64,000 nucleotides of DNA from Paenimyroides aestuarii (GCF_024628805.1 NZ_CP102382.1:806001-870000), one strand, 5' to 3'; positions 26,394 to 35,928 are shown, counted from the first letter of the stretch. Made by a program: numbers and translations. Notes: generated by a model from the sequence alone, not told the origin.

Positions 26394-27158
26394 ATGAAAA
26401 AAATATTATTTGTTGTGATTGCGCTGTGTGCAAGCTTTGCGGGAATGGCTCAAAACCGCTTCACTACCATTTTAGATGAAAAGGAGTATATTTCACATGA
26501 AAACGAATTGGAAAAATGGAACAGCTACGATTTTTCGCCTGTGATTTTGGGTTTGCAAATGAATACAGTCTATGGAATTATTGGCGATAATTACAAACGC
26601 ATACACATTAAAATCACCAATGTAGAGAAAGATCCATCCAATGCAGATTTGTATCATGTAACAGGAAAATCGAAAGTGGGCAAAAATATTGAACACTTTA
26701 CAGGAACGATTAAACTGCAAACAATAAAACGAATCAAAGACCGAGAACTTGATGAAAATTCGGTGAGTTTACCCACAAAATATCAAGGGATAATTTCGGG
26801 TGTTTATCAGTTTAATGAACCTAAAGACCGCAGCCATTCCGGAGTTTTTGAAGGAACATATCACGCCATGTTTCAAATTACAGAAAACGATGGCGTTTTT
26901 TATAACGATTTGGATTTATCGCGCGACAGCTACATAAACAACATGTATCAAGGTTTTTGGACAGATTACGAAACCAAGGAAGCCAAAATTTGCAATTGGG
27001 GCGATTTTCGTGTACCGAATGTTTCTGCCGATTTTGATTTGGGCGCTGGTGCATTTAGTCCCAACGAAAAATACAACAAAAAAGGTTGGCAAACTTATAA
27101 TGATGCGTATTTACGAAACGATAAAAAAGCAAAAGAAATAGAAGAAAACGATTGGTAA
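26394..27158 (+). CDS. Exported protein of unknown function
   Basis: A 254-residue protein with a signal peptide (MKKILFVVIALCASFAGMA, cleavage before QNRF). The mature part has no motif I recognise. It is rich in Asn, Asp and Lys with many aromatic residues, and includes YHVTGKSKVGKNIEHFTG and a C-terminal DWETKEAKICNWGDFR-like stretch. A periplasmic or surface beta protein is likely. Divergent from the metallophosphoesterase gene and followed 9 bp later by the end of uvrC. Confidence 0.65.
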   Translation: MKKILFVVIALCASFAGMAQNRFTTILDEKEYISHENELEKWNSYDFSPVILGLQMNTVYGIIGDNYKRIHIKITNVEKDPSNADLYHVTGKSKVGKNIEHFTGTIKLQTIKRIKDRELDENSVSLPTKYQGIISGVYQFNEPKDRSHSGVFEGTYHAMFQITENDGVFYNDLDLSRDSYINNMYQGFWTDYETKEAKICNWGDFRVPNVSADFDLGAGAFSPNEKYNKKGWQTYNDAYLRNDKKAKEIEENDW

Positions 27159-27167
27159 CGGCTTGAT

Positions 27168-28967
27168 TTAAGTGTTTTTAAAATACGAAATCACTTTTTC
27201 TGCTTTACTTTTACCAATTAGTTTCACGATTTCTTCCTCGGGGGTTTCGGCCAATCTTTTAATTGATTTAAACTGAATCATAAGCTTTTCCATGGTTTTT
27301 GGACCAATTCCCGGAATGGTGGTCAACCCACTGTCTATGGCGTTTTTGCTGCGCTGGTTTCTGTGAAAAGTAATCCCAAAACGGTGGGCTTCGTTTCGCA
27401 AATGCTGAATCACCTTTAAAGTTTCTGATTTTTTATCTAAGTACAGCGGAACACTATCGCCCGGATAAAACAATTCTTCCAAACGTTTGGCAATACCCAC
27501 AATGGCTATTTTTCCACGCAAACCTAAAATATCCAGACTTTTTAACGCCGCACCTAATTGTCCTTTACCTCCATCGATAATGATTAAATCGGGCAATGGT
27601 TCGCCTTCTTCTAACAAACGGCGGTATCTGCGAAAAACCACCTCTTCCATCGATGCAAAATCATTGGGGCCTTCAACGGTTTTAATATTAAAATGGCGGT
27701 ACTCTTTTTTACTGGGTTTTCCATCTTTAAAAACCACACAAGCAGCCACCGGATTAGTCCCTTGAATATTTGAATTATCGAAACATTCAATATGTCGCGG
27801 TTCTTTGCTTAAACGCAAATCGGCTTTCATTTGTGCCATTAATCGGTTAGTGTGCCTGTCTGGATCTACTATTTTGATTTGTTTTAATTGATCTAATCGG
27901 TAGTAGCGTGCATTGCGTTCAGATAGCTCTAAAAGTTGTTTTTTATCGCCTAATTTTGGTACAGTAACAGTGATTTTTTCGCCTAAATCAATTTCAAACG
28001 GAACAACAACTTCTTTCGTTAACAGTTTAAAACGCTCGCGAATTTCTATAATTGCTAATGGCAACAGCTCTTCATCGGTTTCATCTAAACGCTTTTTCAA
28101 CTCTAAAGTATGCGACCGCACAACAGCTCCATGAGCTATTTGTAGAAAATTCACATACGCCATGGTTTCGTCTGATACAATCGAAAAAACATCTACGTTG
28201 TTTATTTTAGGGTTTACAACTGTAGATTTTGCCTGATAATTTTCCAAAACCTGCATTTTTTCTTTTATCGCTTGTGCTTCTTCAAACTTCATTTCACTGG
28301 CATATTTCAGCATTAATTGCTTAAAATCTTTCAAGTTTTCTTTGAAATTTCCTTTTAAAAGCTCCCTTATATTTTTTATTTTGTGCAGGTATTCTTCTTC
28401 GGGTTCATTGCCTTCGCAAGGCCCCAAACAATTGCCAATATGATATTCCAAACAAACTTTATACTTTTCGTTTTTTATATTTTGCACGCTTAAATCGTAA
28501 TTACAATTGCGCAAAGGATACAATTCGCGAATTAAATCAAGCAAAGTGTGCATGGTTCTGCCGCTGGTATAAGGTCCAAAATATTCCGAACCATCTTTTA
28601 TGAAATTTCGGGTAGAAAAAACCCTTGGAAAACGTTCGTTTTTGATACAAATCCATGGATAGGTTTTGTCGTCACGCAACATGATATTGTAGCGAGGTTG
28701 CAGGTTTTTGATAAGATTGTTTTCTAAAAGCAGTGCATCGGTTTCGGTTTTAACCACAATGTGTTTTATGGTCACTATTTTTCGAACCAAAACATTTAAA
28801 CGGGCATTGTCGTGGGTTTTATTGAAATAAGAAGCCACCCGCTTTTTTAAATTTTTTGCCTTGCCCACATATAGTAATTTTTGATCTTTATCAAAATACT
28901 GATAAACACCTGGTAAATTGGGTAAGGTTTGTAATTGTAACGAAATATCTGATTTTGTTGTACTCAT
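27168..28967 (-). CDS. uvrC: Excinuclease ABC subunit C
   Basis: Makes the two incisions of nucleotide excision repair with UvrAB. The 599-residue protein has the GIY-YIG domain (LPGVYQYFDKDQKLLYVGKAKNLKKR), a Cys-rich segment (YHIGNCLGPCEG), the UVR UvrB-binding motif (FEEAQAIKEKM), the RNase H-like C-terminal nuclease core (ECFDNSNIQGTNPVAACV, DLIIIDGGKGQL) and a terminal HhH2 (TIPGIGPKTMEKLMIQF). All domains are intact. Monocistronic. Confidence 0.97.
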   Translation of the reverse strand: MSTTKSDISLQLQTLPNLPGVYQYFDKDQKLLYVGKAKNLKKRVASYFNKTHDNARLNVLVRKIVTIKHIVVKTETDALLLENNLIKNLQPRYNIMLRDDKTYPWICIKNERFPRVFSTRNFIKDGSEYFGPYTSGRTMHTLLDLIRELYPLRNCNYDLSVQNIKNEKYKVCLEYHIGNCLGPCEGNEPEEEYLHKIKNIRELLKGNFKENLKDFKQLMLKYASEMKFEEAQAIKEKMQVLENYQAKSTVVNPKINNVDVFSIVSDETMAYVNFLQIAHGAVVRSHTLELKKRLDETDEELLPLAIIEIRERFKLLTKEVVVPFEIDLGEKITVTVPKLGDKKQLLELSERNARYYRLDQLKQIKIVDPDRHTNRLMAQMKADLRLSKEPRHIECFDNSNIQGTNPVAACVVFKDGKPSKKEYRHFNIKTVEGPNDFASMEEVVFRRYRRLLEEGEPLPDLIIIDGGKGQLGAALKSLDILGLRGKIAIVGIAKRLEELFYPGDSVPLYLDKKSETLKVIQHLRNEAHRFGITFHRNQRSKNAIDSGLTTIPGIGPKTMEKLMIQFKSIKRLAETPEEEIVKLIGKSKAEKVISYFKNT

Positions 28968-29056
28968 ATAATTGTTTCCAAAACAAATTTACATTAACTT
29001 TTGGAATTGTTTGGGCTAAAACAGTATCTTTAAAAACCATTATATAAAATTTAACT

Positions 29057-30031
29057 ATGGAATTTACATCTCGCAACCTTAAAATTTTAGGTAAATCGGT
29101 TATTCCTGGGGCAACAAAAACAATTGAGTTAAAAATTGCCAAACTGCATACCATGACCCAGTTGAAAATTCCGATTATTGTTTCGCGTTCGGTGTATGAA
29201 GGCCCAACAGTTTTGCTCACTGCGGGGCTTCACGGCGATGAACTAACTGGTATTGAGATTGTTCGGCAAATTATTCGAAAAGGACTTAATTATCCCGAAC
29301 GTGGCACCATTATTTGCATGCCGCTTGTAAATGTGTTTGGTTTTGTGAACCAATCGCGCGATTTTCCCGATGGGCGCGACTTAAACCGTGTGTTTCCTGG
29401 TTCGGCAAATGGTTCGCTGGCAAGCAGATTTGCTTATCGCATTATGAACGATGTGATACCAACGGTTGACTACGTGATTGATTTTCATGCAGGAGGACGC
29501 AGTAGATTCAATGCCCCACAAATTCGTATTGAACCCAACAATCATGAGTTAGATGATTTGGCCGATGCATTTTCTACCCAATTTTTGCTGTATTCCAATA
29601 ATATTGATGGATCTTTTAGATCATCATGTGATAAATTAGGCAAAAAATACTTGCTTTTTGAAGGTGGAAAAGCTTTGGATATTAATACAAGTATTATTGA
29701 AGAAGGTATAAAAGGTACGGTTCGCTTTTTGGATAAATTGCAAATGCTGCACAAGAATTTTTCAGTAGAAAAACCCGATAAAAAAATGATTTATATTGAA
29801 AATTCTACATGGATCAGGGCGCAATACTCAGGTTTACTACACAATTTCACTCCAAACGGAACATTTGTAAAAGAAGGCGAAACATTGGGAATAATTACCG
29901 ACCCCTACGGTTTGGTAGAAGAACCTATTTTAGCACCAAATGATGGATACATTATTTGTGAAAACCAAGCATCTATTGTGTTTCAAGGTGATGCGGTTTA
30001 TCATATTTCAACCCAATTAAAAGATGAATAA
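29057..30031 (+). CDS. Succinylglutamate desuccinylase/aspartoacylase-family hydrolase
   Basis: A 324-residue zinc hydrolase of the M14/AstE-AspA superfamily. The zinc site is GLHGDE (His and Glu) with a later His in DFHAGG. The C-terminal ~100 residues form a lid domain with GYIICENQASIVFQGDAVY. The substrate is probably an N-acyl amino acid, unspecified. A TATCTTTA -7 element at 29025-29032, with TTG 21 nt upstream, may drive it. The next gene starts 8 bp before its stop. Confidence 0.88.
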   Translation: MEFTSRNLKILGKSVIPGATKTIELKIAKLHTMTQLKIPIIVSRSVYEGPTVLLTAGLHGDELTGIEIVRQIIRKGLNYPERGTIICMPLVNVFGFVNQSRDFPDGRDLNRVFPGSANGSLASRFAYRIMNDVIPTVDYVIDFHAGGRSRFNAPQIRIEPNNHELDDLADAFSTQFLLYSNNIDGSFRSSCDKLGKKYLLFEGGKALDINTSIIEEGIKGTVRFLDKLQMLHKNFSVEKPDKKMIYIENSTWIRAQYSGLLHNFTPNGTFVKEGETLGIITDPYGLVEEPILAPNDGYIICENQASIVFQGDAVYHISTQLKDE

Positions 30032-30605
30032 AAAAGATTTACGGAGAAAATACAAAAGTTTACGAGGTGCTTTAAGCACAGACGAAATAGAGGATTTCAG
30101 TTTAAAAATTGCCAATCAGGCATTAAAATTACCCATTTGGAATTTTGAGAATTATCATATTTTTCTGTCGATTCACGAGCATAGAGAAGTTCAGACCGAT
30201 TATCTGTTGCATATCTTAAACGGAAAAGATAAAAATGTGATTGTTTCTAAATCTGATTTTGAAAACAGAACCATGCAGCATGTTTTACTAACAGACAATG
30301 TCACCATTAAAAAAAACGAATGGAACATACCCGAACCGCAAAACGGTTTTTCGGTGGTGGATGAGCAAATCGATGTGGTTTTTATACCGCTTTTAGCCTA
30401 TGATGTTTCAGGAAACCGCGTGGGTTATGGCAAAGGTTTCTATGATTTATTTTTATCAAAATGCAAGCCCAATGTGGTAAAAATAGGATTGTCTTTTTTT
30501 GATGCTGAACCAACAATTGCCGATACAAACCGCCATGATATTCGCTTAGATTATTGCATCACTCCGGATAAGATTTACGAATTTGGAACAGAATCCGTAA
30601 AATAA
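30024..30605 (+). CDS. 5-formyltetrahydrofolate cyclo-ligase
   Basis: Converts 5-formyl-THF to 5,10-methenyl-THF using ATP. The 193-residue protein has the signature DLRRKYKSLR near the start and the C-terminal GNRVGYGKGFYD with PLLAYDVSGNR, which hold the ATP and folate sites. It overlaps the aspartoacylase gene by 8 bp and is probably translated with it. Confidence 0.93.
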   Translation: MNKKDLRRKYKSLRGALSTDEIEDFSLKIANQALKLPIWNFENYHIFLSIHEHREVQTDYLLHILNGKDKNVIVSKSDFENRTMQHVLLTDNVTIKKNEWNIPEPQNGFSVVDEQIDVVFIPLLAYDVSGNRVGYGKGFYDLFLSKCKPNVVKIGLSFFDAEPTIADTNRHDIRLDYCITPDKIYEFGTESVK

Positions 30606-30636
30606 ATTTTACCTTTACAAAAAAAAATTAAACAAC

Positions 30637-31020
30637 ATGAATCACATTACAGAAATACTTATTTTATTGTTCTTGGCTATTACCTTTTTGCAATCGGGTT
30701 ACGATAAAATCGCAGATTGGAACGGAAATGTTGGTTGGTTAAAATCGCATTTTGAAAATACTTTTTTAGGAAATAAAGTTCCGTTTTCGTTAGGAATTAT
30801 CTTGATTCTGGAAATCATTGCCGGAATTTTAGCGCTTGCCGGAATTTGGTTTTTAACTATGAATGACAACAAAGAAATAGCGTTATACTCGGGAATTGTT
30901 TCGTGTATCACCTTGTTATTCTTACTTTTTGGTCAACGAATTGCAAAAGATTACGACGGTGCACGAACCATTGTAATTTACTTTATACCCGCATTATTTT
31001 TAGTTTTTATATTACAATAA
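30637..31020 (+). CDS. DoxX-like small membrane protein
   Basis: A 127-residue protein with four hydrophobic helices (about 5-22, 47-68, 78-95, 105-125). The QSGYDKIADW segment after helix one resembles DoxX/DoxD proteins. Function is unknown; family members are linked to quinone or sulfur metabolism. A TACCTTTA element at 30610-30617 may be a promoter, but it also follows the cyclo-ligase closely. Confidence 0.7.
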   Translation: MNHITEILILLFLAITFLQSGYDKIADWNGNVGWLKSHFENTFLGNKVPFSLGIILILEIIAGILALAGIWFLTMNDNKEIALYSGIVSCITLLFLLFGQRIAKDYDGARTIVIYFIPALFLVFILQ

Positions 31021-31025
31021 TATTT

Positions 31026-31041
31026 TTGGCACACTAATTGA
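31026..31041 (+). promoter_or_regulatory. Sigma-54 (RpoN) type promoter, second copy
   Basis: TGGCAC at 31027-31032, a 5-nt spacer and TTGA at 31038-31041 match the -24/-12 pattern apart from the final base. The start would be near 31053, just before a tiny ORF and a terminator. Confidence 0.5.
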
Positions 31042-31057
31042 TTAATCGATATAAGTT

Positions 31058-31084
31058 ATGAAAAGGAAAATTTATTTTGGTTAG
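31058..31084 (+). pseudogene. 8-codon remnant of an exported-protein gene
   Basis: ATG starts an 8-codon ORF, MKRKIYFG, ending in TAG. Its beginning resembles the signal-peptide start of the protein at 5221 (MKRIIYLL), which also follows a sigma-54-type promoter. A terminator follows after 9 bp. The simplest reading is the decayed or deleted remnant of a sigma-54-controlled exported protein, or a very short RNA of about 65 nt. Confidence 0.3.
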
Positions 31085-31093
31085 TTTAGTTGT

Positions 31094-31121
31094 AAAAAGT
31101 CCTACGTTTGTGGGACTTTTT
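31094..31121. terminator. Bidirectional intrinsic terminator
   Basis: AAAAAGTCC... and ...GGACTTTTT pair over 12 positions (one G-U) with a 4-nt loop. It lies between the remnant ORF and the convergent membrane protein gene, and A/T-rich tails on both sides allow use in both directions. Confidence 0.85.
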
Positions 31122-31137
31122 AAATTTATTCACCGTC

Positions 31138-31449
31138 TTAAAAAAGTGTAATACCCGAAAAAGATATACTATAAACAAACCTCATCATAAGCAAAGTGAT
31201 GCCTCCGAGTAAAAAAACGTATAAATGCATTTTGTTTACTGAAAGCCTATTCATCACCCATCTTACTAAAAAATAAAACGTAATAAGTAAGGTACTAATC
31301 ATGGTGATTAATGCACCCATTTCATAGAAAACACCAAATAAAGTATAATCCCATAAATAGGGAATTTTCGCCAAAAACCAAAATAGAAAACTGCAAGTAA
31401 TTACAATACTTAAGACCTTATCTGTTTGTTGCTGTTTACTCCAAATCAT
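31138..31449 (-). CDS. Small membrane protein, unknown function
   Basis: A 103-residue protein with three predicted transmembrane helices (about 14-30, 40-62 and 75-95). No motif or family was recognised. Its ATG is at 31449, and the spacer upstream (31450-31604) holds no obvious gene or repeat. Convergent with the remnant ORF. Confidence 0.6.
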   Translation of the reverse strand: MIWSKQQQTDKVLSIVITCSFLFWFLAKIPYLWDYTLFGVFYEMGALITMISTLLITFYFLVRWVMNRLSVNKMHLYVFLLGGITLLMMRFVYSISFSGITLF

Positions 31450-31604
31450 GCGATATACGGTTTTAAAATAATTCTAACCAGGAAGGTAACCAAAACATTT
31501 TTATCTTCAATAGAATTGTTTGCTTTTTAAGATTTCTTTGTGAAAGTTCTTTGTAATTATTATCAACACGAAATCAATCTATTTTGCGATCAATACTTCC
31601 GAAT

Positions 31605-32441
31605 TTATTGAATAGACCCTAAAATCTCTAAATCGTTGCCTGAAATATTATTAATATAGGTTCTGCCAGAATTAGCAGTTCCACCAAAACCTACCATTCT
31701 AAATGTGATTGTGGGTGTTGAAGTTGTATTAATATTCTGCAAATCGTAATAAAGCGTTAAATCTATATTTGGAATATTGTTTCCCGTAGCAGCCGTAGAA
31801 GTTAAAGTGTAAGCGCTTCCTATATTCACAAAAGCACTGCCATTTATACTGTATTGCCATTGAATATTGGTGGATCCGGTATTGGTTGTACGAATATTCA
31901 TAGCATTAATTTGATTAAAAGAAACGGTTTTGCCGGATACAAAATTCAAGGTACATTCAAAGAAATCGCCATTCGTGATTGCATCTGCAAGTATTAAACT
32001 ATTAAAATCTGAACCGCCCCAAGTATCGTTAGCACCACCACCAGTTGTAGATAAACCAGATCCTCTGCTCAATGCAGCACTACTAAGATTTGCATTTATA
32101 GCTGATGCAGCAAAGGGCGACGAGCCGTAATTAGTGATTCCGTTTACTTCCCACGATGCAAAGCTTGTAGAAGTGGTTGCCACTGCATTGCCTAATATTT
32201 GCCATTTTGCACCGTCCCAACCTAAAAACAACTTTTTATCTTTATCAAAAACAATAAGTCCTTCGGCTGCAGTAGCAGATAAAGTGCTTATGGCTGCCGA
32301 TGCTAATCGTGGAGGTAAGAAACCTTTGGTGTCTGACTGTACTTCTAATTCGGCAGAACTGTGCGGAGTGCGTGTATTAATTCCTGTTTGACAAAAACCT
32401 TTAATGCCAAAAAATAACAAAAAAATGATGTATTTTTTCAT
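31605..32441 (-). CDS. Exported flavobacterial surface protein, unknown function
   Basis: A 278-residue protein with a signal peptide (cleaved near GFCQ). The start of the mature region, TGINTRTPHSSAELEVQSDT, and the LFLGWDGAKWQILG segment are typical of Bacteroidota cell-surface proteins often found with tail-fibre-like or adhesin repeats. The rest is Ser/Thr/Asn-rich and likely a beta-sandwich (NLSSAALSRGSGLSTTGG, TITFRMVGFGG). No T9SS sorting domain is present. A leader of over 100 nt precedes it. Confidence 0.65.
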   Translation of the reverse strand: MKKYIIFLLFFGIKGFCQTGINTRTPHSSAELEVQSDTKGFLPPRLASAAISTLSATAAEGLIVFDKDKKLFLGWDGAKWQILGNAVATTSTSFASWEVNGITNYGSSPFAASAINANLSSAALSRGSGLSTTGGGANDTWGGSDFNSLILADAITNGDFFECTLNFVSGKTVSFNQINAMNIRTTNTGSTNIQWQYSINGSAFVNIGSAYTLTSTAATGNNIPNIDLTLYYDLQNINTTSTPTITFRMVGFGGTANSGRTYINNISGNDLEILGSIQ

Positions 32442-32610
32442 TTGCCCTATTTTCTAAATTTTCTTAAAAATCAGCTATTACAGTATGCCCTTTCGTAATT
32501 TTACACTGATTTTTTATAAATATACTCATTTTTTAATATAATTAACCAAAAAGTGAATTATTTATTTTTAATTTTTGAAATAGTGAGGAAAGCTGGAAAA
32601 TATTATAAAA

Positions 32611-32658
32611 AATGGCACATAGTATTTTATTAGAAGCTAAAGTATACTATGTGCCATT
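32611..32658 (-). terminator. Long intrinsic terminator downstream of aqpZ
   Basis: AATGGCACATAGTA and TACTATGTGCCATT form a 14-bp perfect stem (32611-32624 with 32645-32658) around a 20-nt loop, followed on the minus strand by T-rich DNA. It lies 19 bp beyond the aquaporin stop. The GGCAC in it is part of the stem, not a sigma-54 site. Confidence 0.85.
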
Positions 32659-32677
32659 CTTATTTCTTTATCAAAAC

Positions 32678-33382
32678 CTACTCTTCTGTTTTCTCAAGTA
32701 AAAATTTATAGATTAACCCTCCAACGATTGCACCAGCAATTGGTGCTGCCCAGAACAACCATAATTGCGATAACGCTTCGCCTTGAACAAATAGCGCTTG
32801 CGAAGTAGAACGTGCCGGATTTACCGATGTATTGGTGATTGGAATCGAAATTAAGTGAATTAATGTTAATGCCAAACCAATAGCAATACCGGCAAATTTA
32901 CCGTTTGCCCATTTGTCTGTTGCTCCTAAGATAATGATTAGGAAAAATGCTGTTAACAAAAATTCTGCTGCAAATGCAGCTTCCATGCTGTAGCTTCTGC
33001 CTGCATATCCTTCCATTTCGTAGAAGTTTGTTGCAAAGGCTCCTACACCTTCAACGCTAAATGCACCTGCTCCGTTTAAAATAAACCACAAACATGCCGC
33101 AGCAGCCGATGCCCCCAGCACTTGCGAAACAATGTAAGGGAATAAGTCTTTTGCGGGAAATCTACCGCTTGCAAACAAACCAAACGAAACTGCCGGGTTA
33201 AAATGTCCGCCTGAAATATGCCCTACTGCATAAGCCATTGTTAAAACGGTTAAACCAAAGGCCAACGAAACACCCGCTAAACCTATACCAATTTCGGGTA
33301 CGCCTGCTGCAAAAACTGCCGCTCCACATCCGCCAAAAACCAGCCAAAAAGTTCCAAAGAACTCTGCAAATAATTTTTTCAT
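32678..33382 (-). CDS. aqpZ: Aquaporin (MIP family)
   Basis: An integral membrane channel of 234 residues with six helices. Both NPA boxes are present: [13 protein letters not shown] and [10 protein letters not shown]. The C-terminal half ends in a short cytosolic tail. The selectivity-filter pattern is closer to water-specific aquaporins (AqpZ) than to GlpF, but this is an inference from the sequence around the boxes. Monocistronic. Confidence 0.93.
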   Translation of the reverse strand: MKKLFAEFFGTFWLVFGGCGAAVFAAGVPEIGIGLAGVSLAFGLTVLTMAYAVGHISGGHFNPAVSFGLFASGRFPAKDLFPYIVSQVLGASAAAACLWFILNGAGAFSVEGVGAFATNFYEMEGYAGRSYSMEAAFAAEFLLTAFFLIIILGATDKWANGKFAGIAIGLALTLIHLISIPITNTSVNPARSTSQALFVQGEALSQLWLFWAAPIAGAIVGGLIYKFLLEKTEE

Positions 33383-33506
33383 ACAACTTGATTTTTTAAA
33401 AATTTATGTTAAAACTAACACTTTGCTCTTTAAAAACAAGGCTGTTTCATCAAAATACCATATATGCGCTATATGAAAAAAGCCAGTTTCAGCAGCGTAA
33501 AAATGC

Positions 33507-33863
33507 TTAACTGTTGTTTACTTTTTGAAGCATTGCATCGATTGTTTTTTTATTATTTCCTACAAATATTTGCTGTTCATAAATAATCACCGGCCGTGCC
33601 AAAAAGGTATAATGCTCTAGAAGGTATCGTTTAAAATCGGTTTCGGTAAGGTTTTTATCTTTTAACCCCATCTCTTTGTAAAGTTTTGCGCGCTTGCTAA
33701 ACAAAGTTTCGTAATTGCCTGTAAGTTTATACATTTCTTCGAGTTGCTTCTCTGTTACAAATTCTTCTTTAATATCTTGTAATTGAAATGCTTGTATGTT
33801 ATCAATTTGTTGTAAGATACGCTTACAGGTATCGCAGGTTTTTAGGTAATAGATTTTTTTCAT
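33507..33863 (-). CDS. ArsC/Spx-family thioredoxin-fold protein
   Basis: A 118-residue protein of the ArsC-like family: LKTCDTCKRILQQID carries the CxxC pair, and RPVIIYEQQIFVGNNK is the conserved Arg-Pro cis-proline region. Members include arsenate reductases and Spx regulators. The CxxC, rather than the single Cys of classical ArsC, points to a YffB/Spx-like protein. The ATG at 33863 is chosen over longer in-frame starts. Confidence 0.82.
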   Translation of the reverse strand: MKKIYYLKTCDTCKRILQQIDNIQAFQLQDIKEEFVTEKQLEEMYKLTGNYETLFSKRAKLYKEMGLKDKNLTETDFKRYLLEHYTFLARPVIIYEQQIFVGNNKKTIDAMLQKVNNS

Positions 33864-33885
33864 CCTTAAAATCATTTTATTAAAA

Positions 33886-33916
33886 AAAGCAAGTTCGTAA
33901 TTTACCAACTTGCTTT
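33886..33916 (-). terminator. Intrinsic terminator of trhO
   Basis: AAAGCAAGTT and AACTTGCTTT (33886-33895, 33907-33916) form a perfect 10-bp stem with an 11-nt loop. On the minus strand a T-run follows, 22 bp past the trhO stop. Confidence 0.8.
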
Positions 33917-33938
33917 AGAATATTTTTATGAAATTTGA

Positions 33939-35306
33939 TTAATTTTCTTTTTTGATCAAATACAATCGATCAGATAAACGAATGCGGAACGGAACCACAA
34001 AGGTTATTTTATCACCTGCTTGTGCAACTTTGGCTTCTGTACCATTCACTTTAAAAGCAGTTAAAACCATTCGCTCTTCTCCGGTTGATGGCCCCACAAT
34101 TAACACCTCATCTCCTACTTTTACTTCATTGTTTGTGATGGTAAATTGTGCTACCGAAGCCTTTGTAAAGAAATGTTCGCCTTGACCTACTAAAATTTTT
34201 CGCTCGTGTTTCTTTTTGCGAATTTCGGTTACGGTTGCTACTTTTACAGGAACTACTTCTTCAAAAACATTGCGTTCTTTCTTAAATTTTAAGGCAGGCG
34301 ATTTTCCTTTTTTAAAGATTAAATTACCTTTTTGCTGTCCTTTTCGCAGGCGTTTTTGTTCTTCTACGGGTAATTGTATGATATCTAAACATGCATCGGA
34401 ACAACATCCGTGCATTTTGCTGTGGCACTCATCGCACTGAATAAACAGCAAATGACATGCTTCATTGGCACAATTCACATGGGTGTCGCAAGGTTTACCG
34501 CATTGATGGCAATTCGCAATGATATCGTTCGTAATACGTTCGCCCAAACGGTGATCAAACACAAAGTTTTTCCCAATAAATTTACTTTCTAAACCTTCGG
34601 CTTTTACTTGGCGTGTGTATTCTATGATACCGCCTTCTAATTGATACACGTTTTCAAAACCCTGATGTTTAAAGTATGCACTGGCTTTTTCACAACGGAT
34701 GCCGCCGGTACAATACATTAATAATTTTTTATTTTGTTTATGATTTTGTAACTGTTCGTTTATAATAGGCAATGATTCGCGAAAAGTATCCACATCAGGC
34801 GTTATAGCTCCTGTAAAATGACCCACTTCGCTTTCGTAATGGTTACGGAAATCTACCAAAACCACATCGGGATCGTTCAACATTTCGTTGAATTCTTTGG
34901 CATTTAGATGCACTCCTTTATTGGTAACATCAAAAGTAGCATCGTCCAATCCATCGGCAACAATCTTATTGCGCACTTTTACCGTTAGTTTTAAAAACGA
35001 TAAATCGTCTTGTTCCACCGCCACATTCAACCGAATTCCTTTCATAAAATCATACGCTTCCAAAGTTTCTCTGAACGCTTCCAAATTTTCAGCAGGAATA
35101 CTCATCTGCGCATTAATCCCTTCATGTGCCACATATGTTCTGCCCAAAGCATCTAATTTTGACCAAGCCAAAAACAGTTCATTTCTAAATTGTTGGGGAT
35201 CTGCGATTTTTGCGTATTGATAAAAAGAAAGTGTGATACGGTTTTGTCCCGCTTCTTCGATTAATTGTGCGCGTTGTTCAGCGCTTAAGGTGTTGTACAG
35301 TTGCAT
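33939..35306 (-). CDS. trhO: tRNA uridine(34) hydroxylase TrhO (rhodanese-related)
   Basis: Oxygen-dependent hydroxylation of U34 in certain tRNAs, the first step to (m)cmo5U. The 455-residue protein has an N-terminal acylphosphatase-like domain, a central rhodanese domain with the active Cys in MYCTGGIRCEKAS followed by YQLEGGIIEY, and a C-terminal zinc-like Cys-rich region (CHQCGKPCDTHVNCANEAC). The long basic tail after residue ~330 is a Bacteroidota feature. Confidence 0.92.
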   Translation of the reverse strand: MQLYNTLSAEQRAQLIEEAGQNRITLSFYQYAKIADPQQFRNELFLAWSKLDALGRTYVAHEGINAQMSIPAENLEAFRETLEAYDFMKGIRLNVAVEQDDLSFLKLTVKVRNKIVADGLDDATFDVTNKGVHLNAKEFNEMLNDPDVVLVDFRNHYESEVGHFTGAITPDVDTFRESLPIINEQLQNHKQNKKLLMYCTGGIRCEKASAYFKHQGFENVYQLEGGIIEYTRQVKAEGLESKFIGKNFVFDHRLGERITNDIIANCHQCGKPCDTHVNCANEACHLLFIQCDECHSKMHGCCSDACLDIIQLPVEEQKRLRKGQQKGNLIFKKGKSPALKFKKERNVFEEVVPVKVATVTEIRKKKHERKILVGQGEHFFTKASVAQFTITNNEVKVGDEVLIVGPSTGEERMVLTAFKVNGTEAKVAQAGDKITFVVPFRIRLSDRLYLIKKEN

Positions 35307-35336
35307 GCTATAAACAATTAAGTGATCAAATAGAAT

Positions 35337-35369
35337 AAAAAAACCAGACTCTAAATGGAAGAATCTGGC
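35337..35369 (-). terminator. Intrinsic terminator of the 35432 lipoprotein gene
   Basis: CCAGACTCT (35344-35352) and AGAATCTGG (35360-35368) pair with one G-U. On the minus strand the hairpin is followed by seven T. It separates the lipoprotein gene from trhO. Confidence 0.75.
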
Positions 35370-35431
35370 TGCAAAGTTATGATTTTAATTTTTAAAGTTC
35401 AAATGACGAAAATCATAGAATTTTTAATTTT

Positions 35432-35887
35432 TTAGTATTGATAAACAACATTCCCGTTCCAACCTTCTATATTTATTTGAATGGTATTTTGGTTATTCAT
35501 TTGAAAAGGGGTTAAGTCAAAAGAATGTGTTTTTTGAAAAACTGCTTGGCATGCTTCGTTATTAATTAATTTTACTTTAGCATGAAACATCGGTGGATAA
35601 ATATTGGTTAAACTTGCTGCGCCAATCAAATCCATTTGCCAATTGTCAGGGTTGCATCCACTCGATGATACAGTAACCTCTAAACAATCGCCGTTTAAAA
35701 CCACATTGGTAATGCTGTAATTCGTGGTTGTAACATTTGTGAATTGTGTAGGGTCTAAGATTGCATTTTTATCGCAATTTGATGTAATTGGTGTTGTAAC
35801 CGCATCATCTAAATACCGGCAAGAAACTAATGAACATGCTGTGAAAAGCACTACGACCAATTGATACAAAAAAGTATATTTTTTCAT
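35432..35887 (-). CDS. Putative lipoprotein, unknown function
   Basis: A 151-residue protein with a lipobox (LVSC, acylated Cys near residue 23). The mature part has a regular spacing of Cys (SNCDKN, GDCLEV, SGCNPD, EACQAV), suggesting disulfides in the periplasm or at the surface. No family was recognised. A short spacer separates it from the L,D-transpeptidase upstream. Confidence 0.7.
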   Translation of the reverse strand: MKKYTFLYQLVVVLFTACSLVSCRYLDDAVTTPITSNCDKNAILDPTQFTNVTTTNYSITNVVLNGDCLEVTVSSSGCNPDNWQMDLIGAASLTNIYPPMFHAKVKLINNEACQAVFQKTHSFDLTPFQMNNQNTIQINIEGWNGNVVYQY

Positions 35888-35928
35888 AATTCACTTATTT
35901 ACAATGTTATAAGTGTAAATATAATGAA

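Noticed and set aside
32611..32658. TGGCAC in the spacer before aqpZ as another RpoN site
   Set aside because: It forms part of a perfect 14-bp terminator stem and has no TTG at the correct distance.
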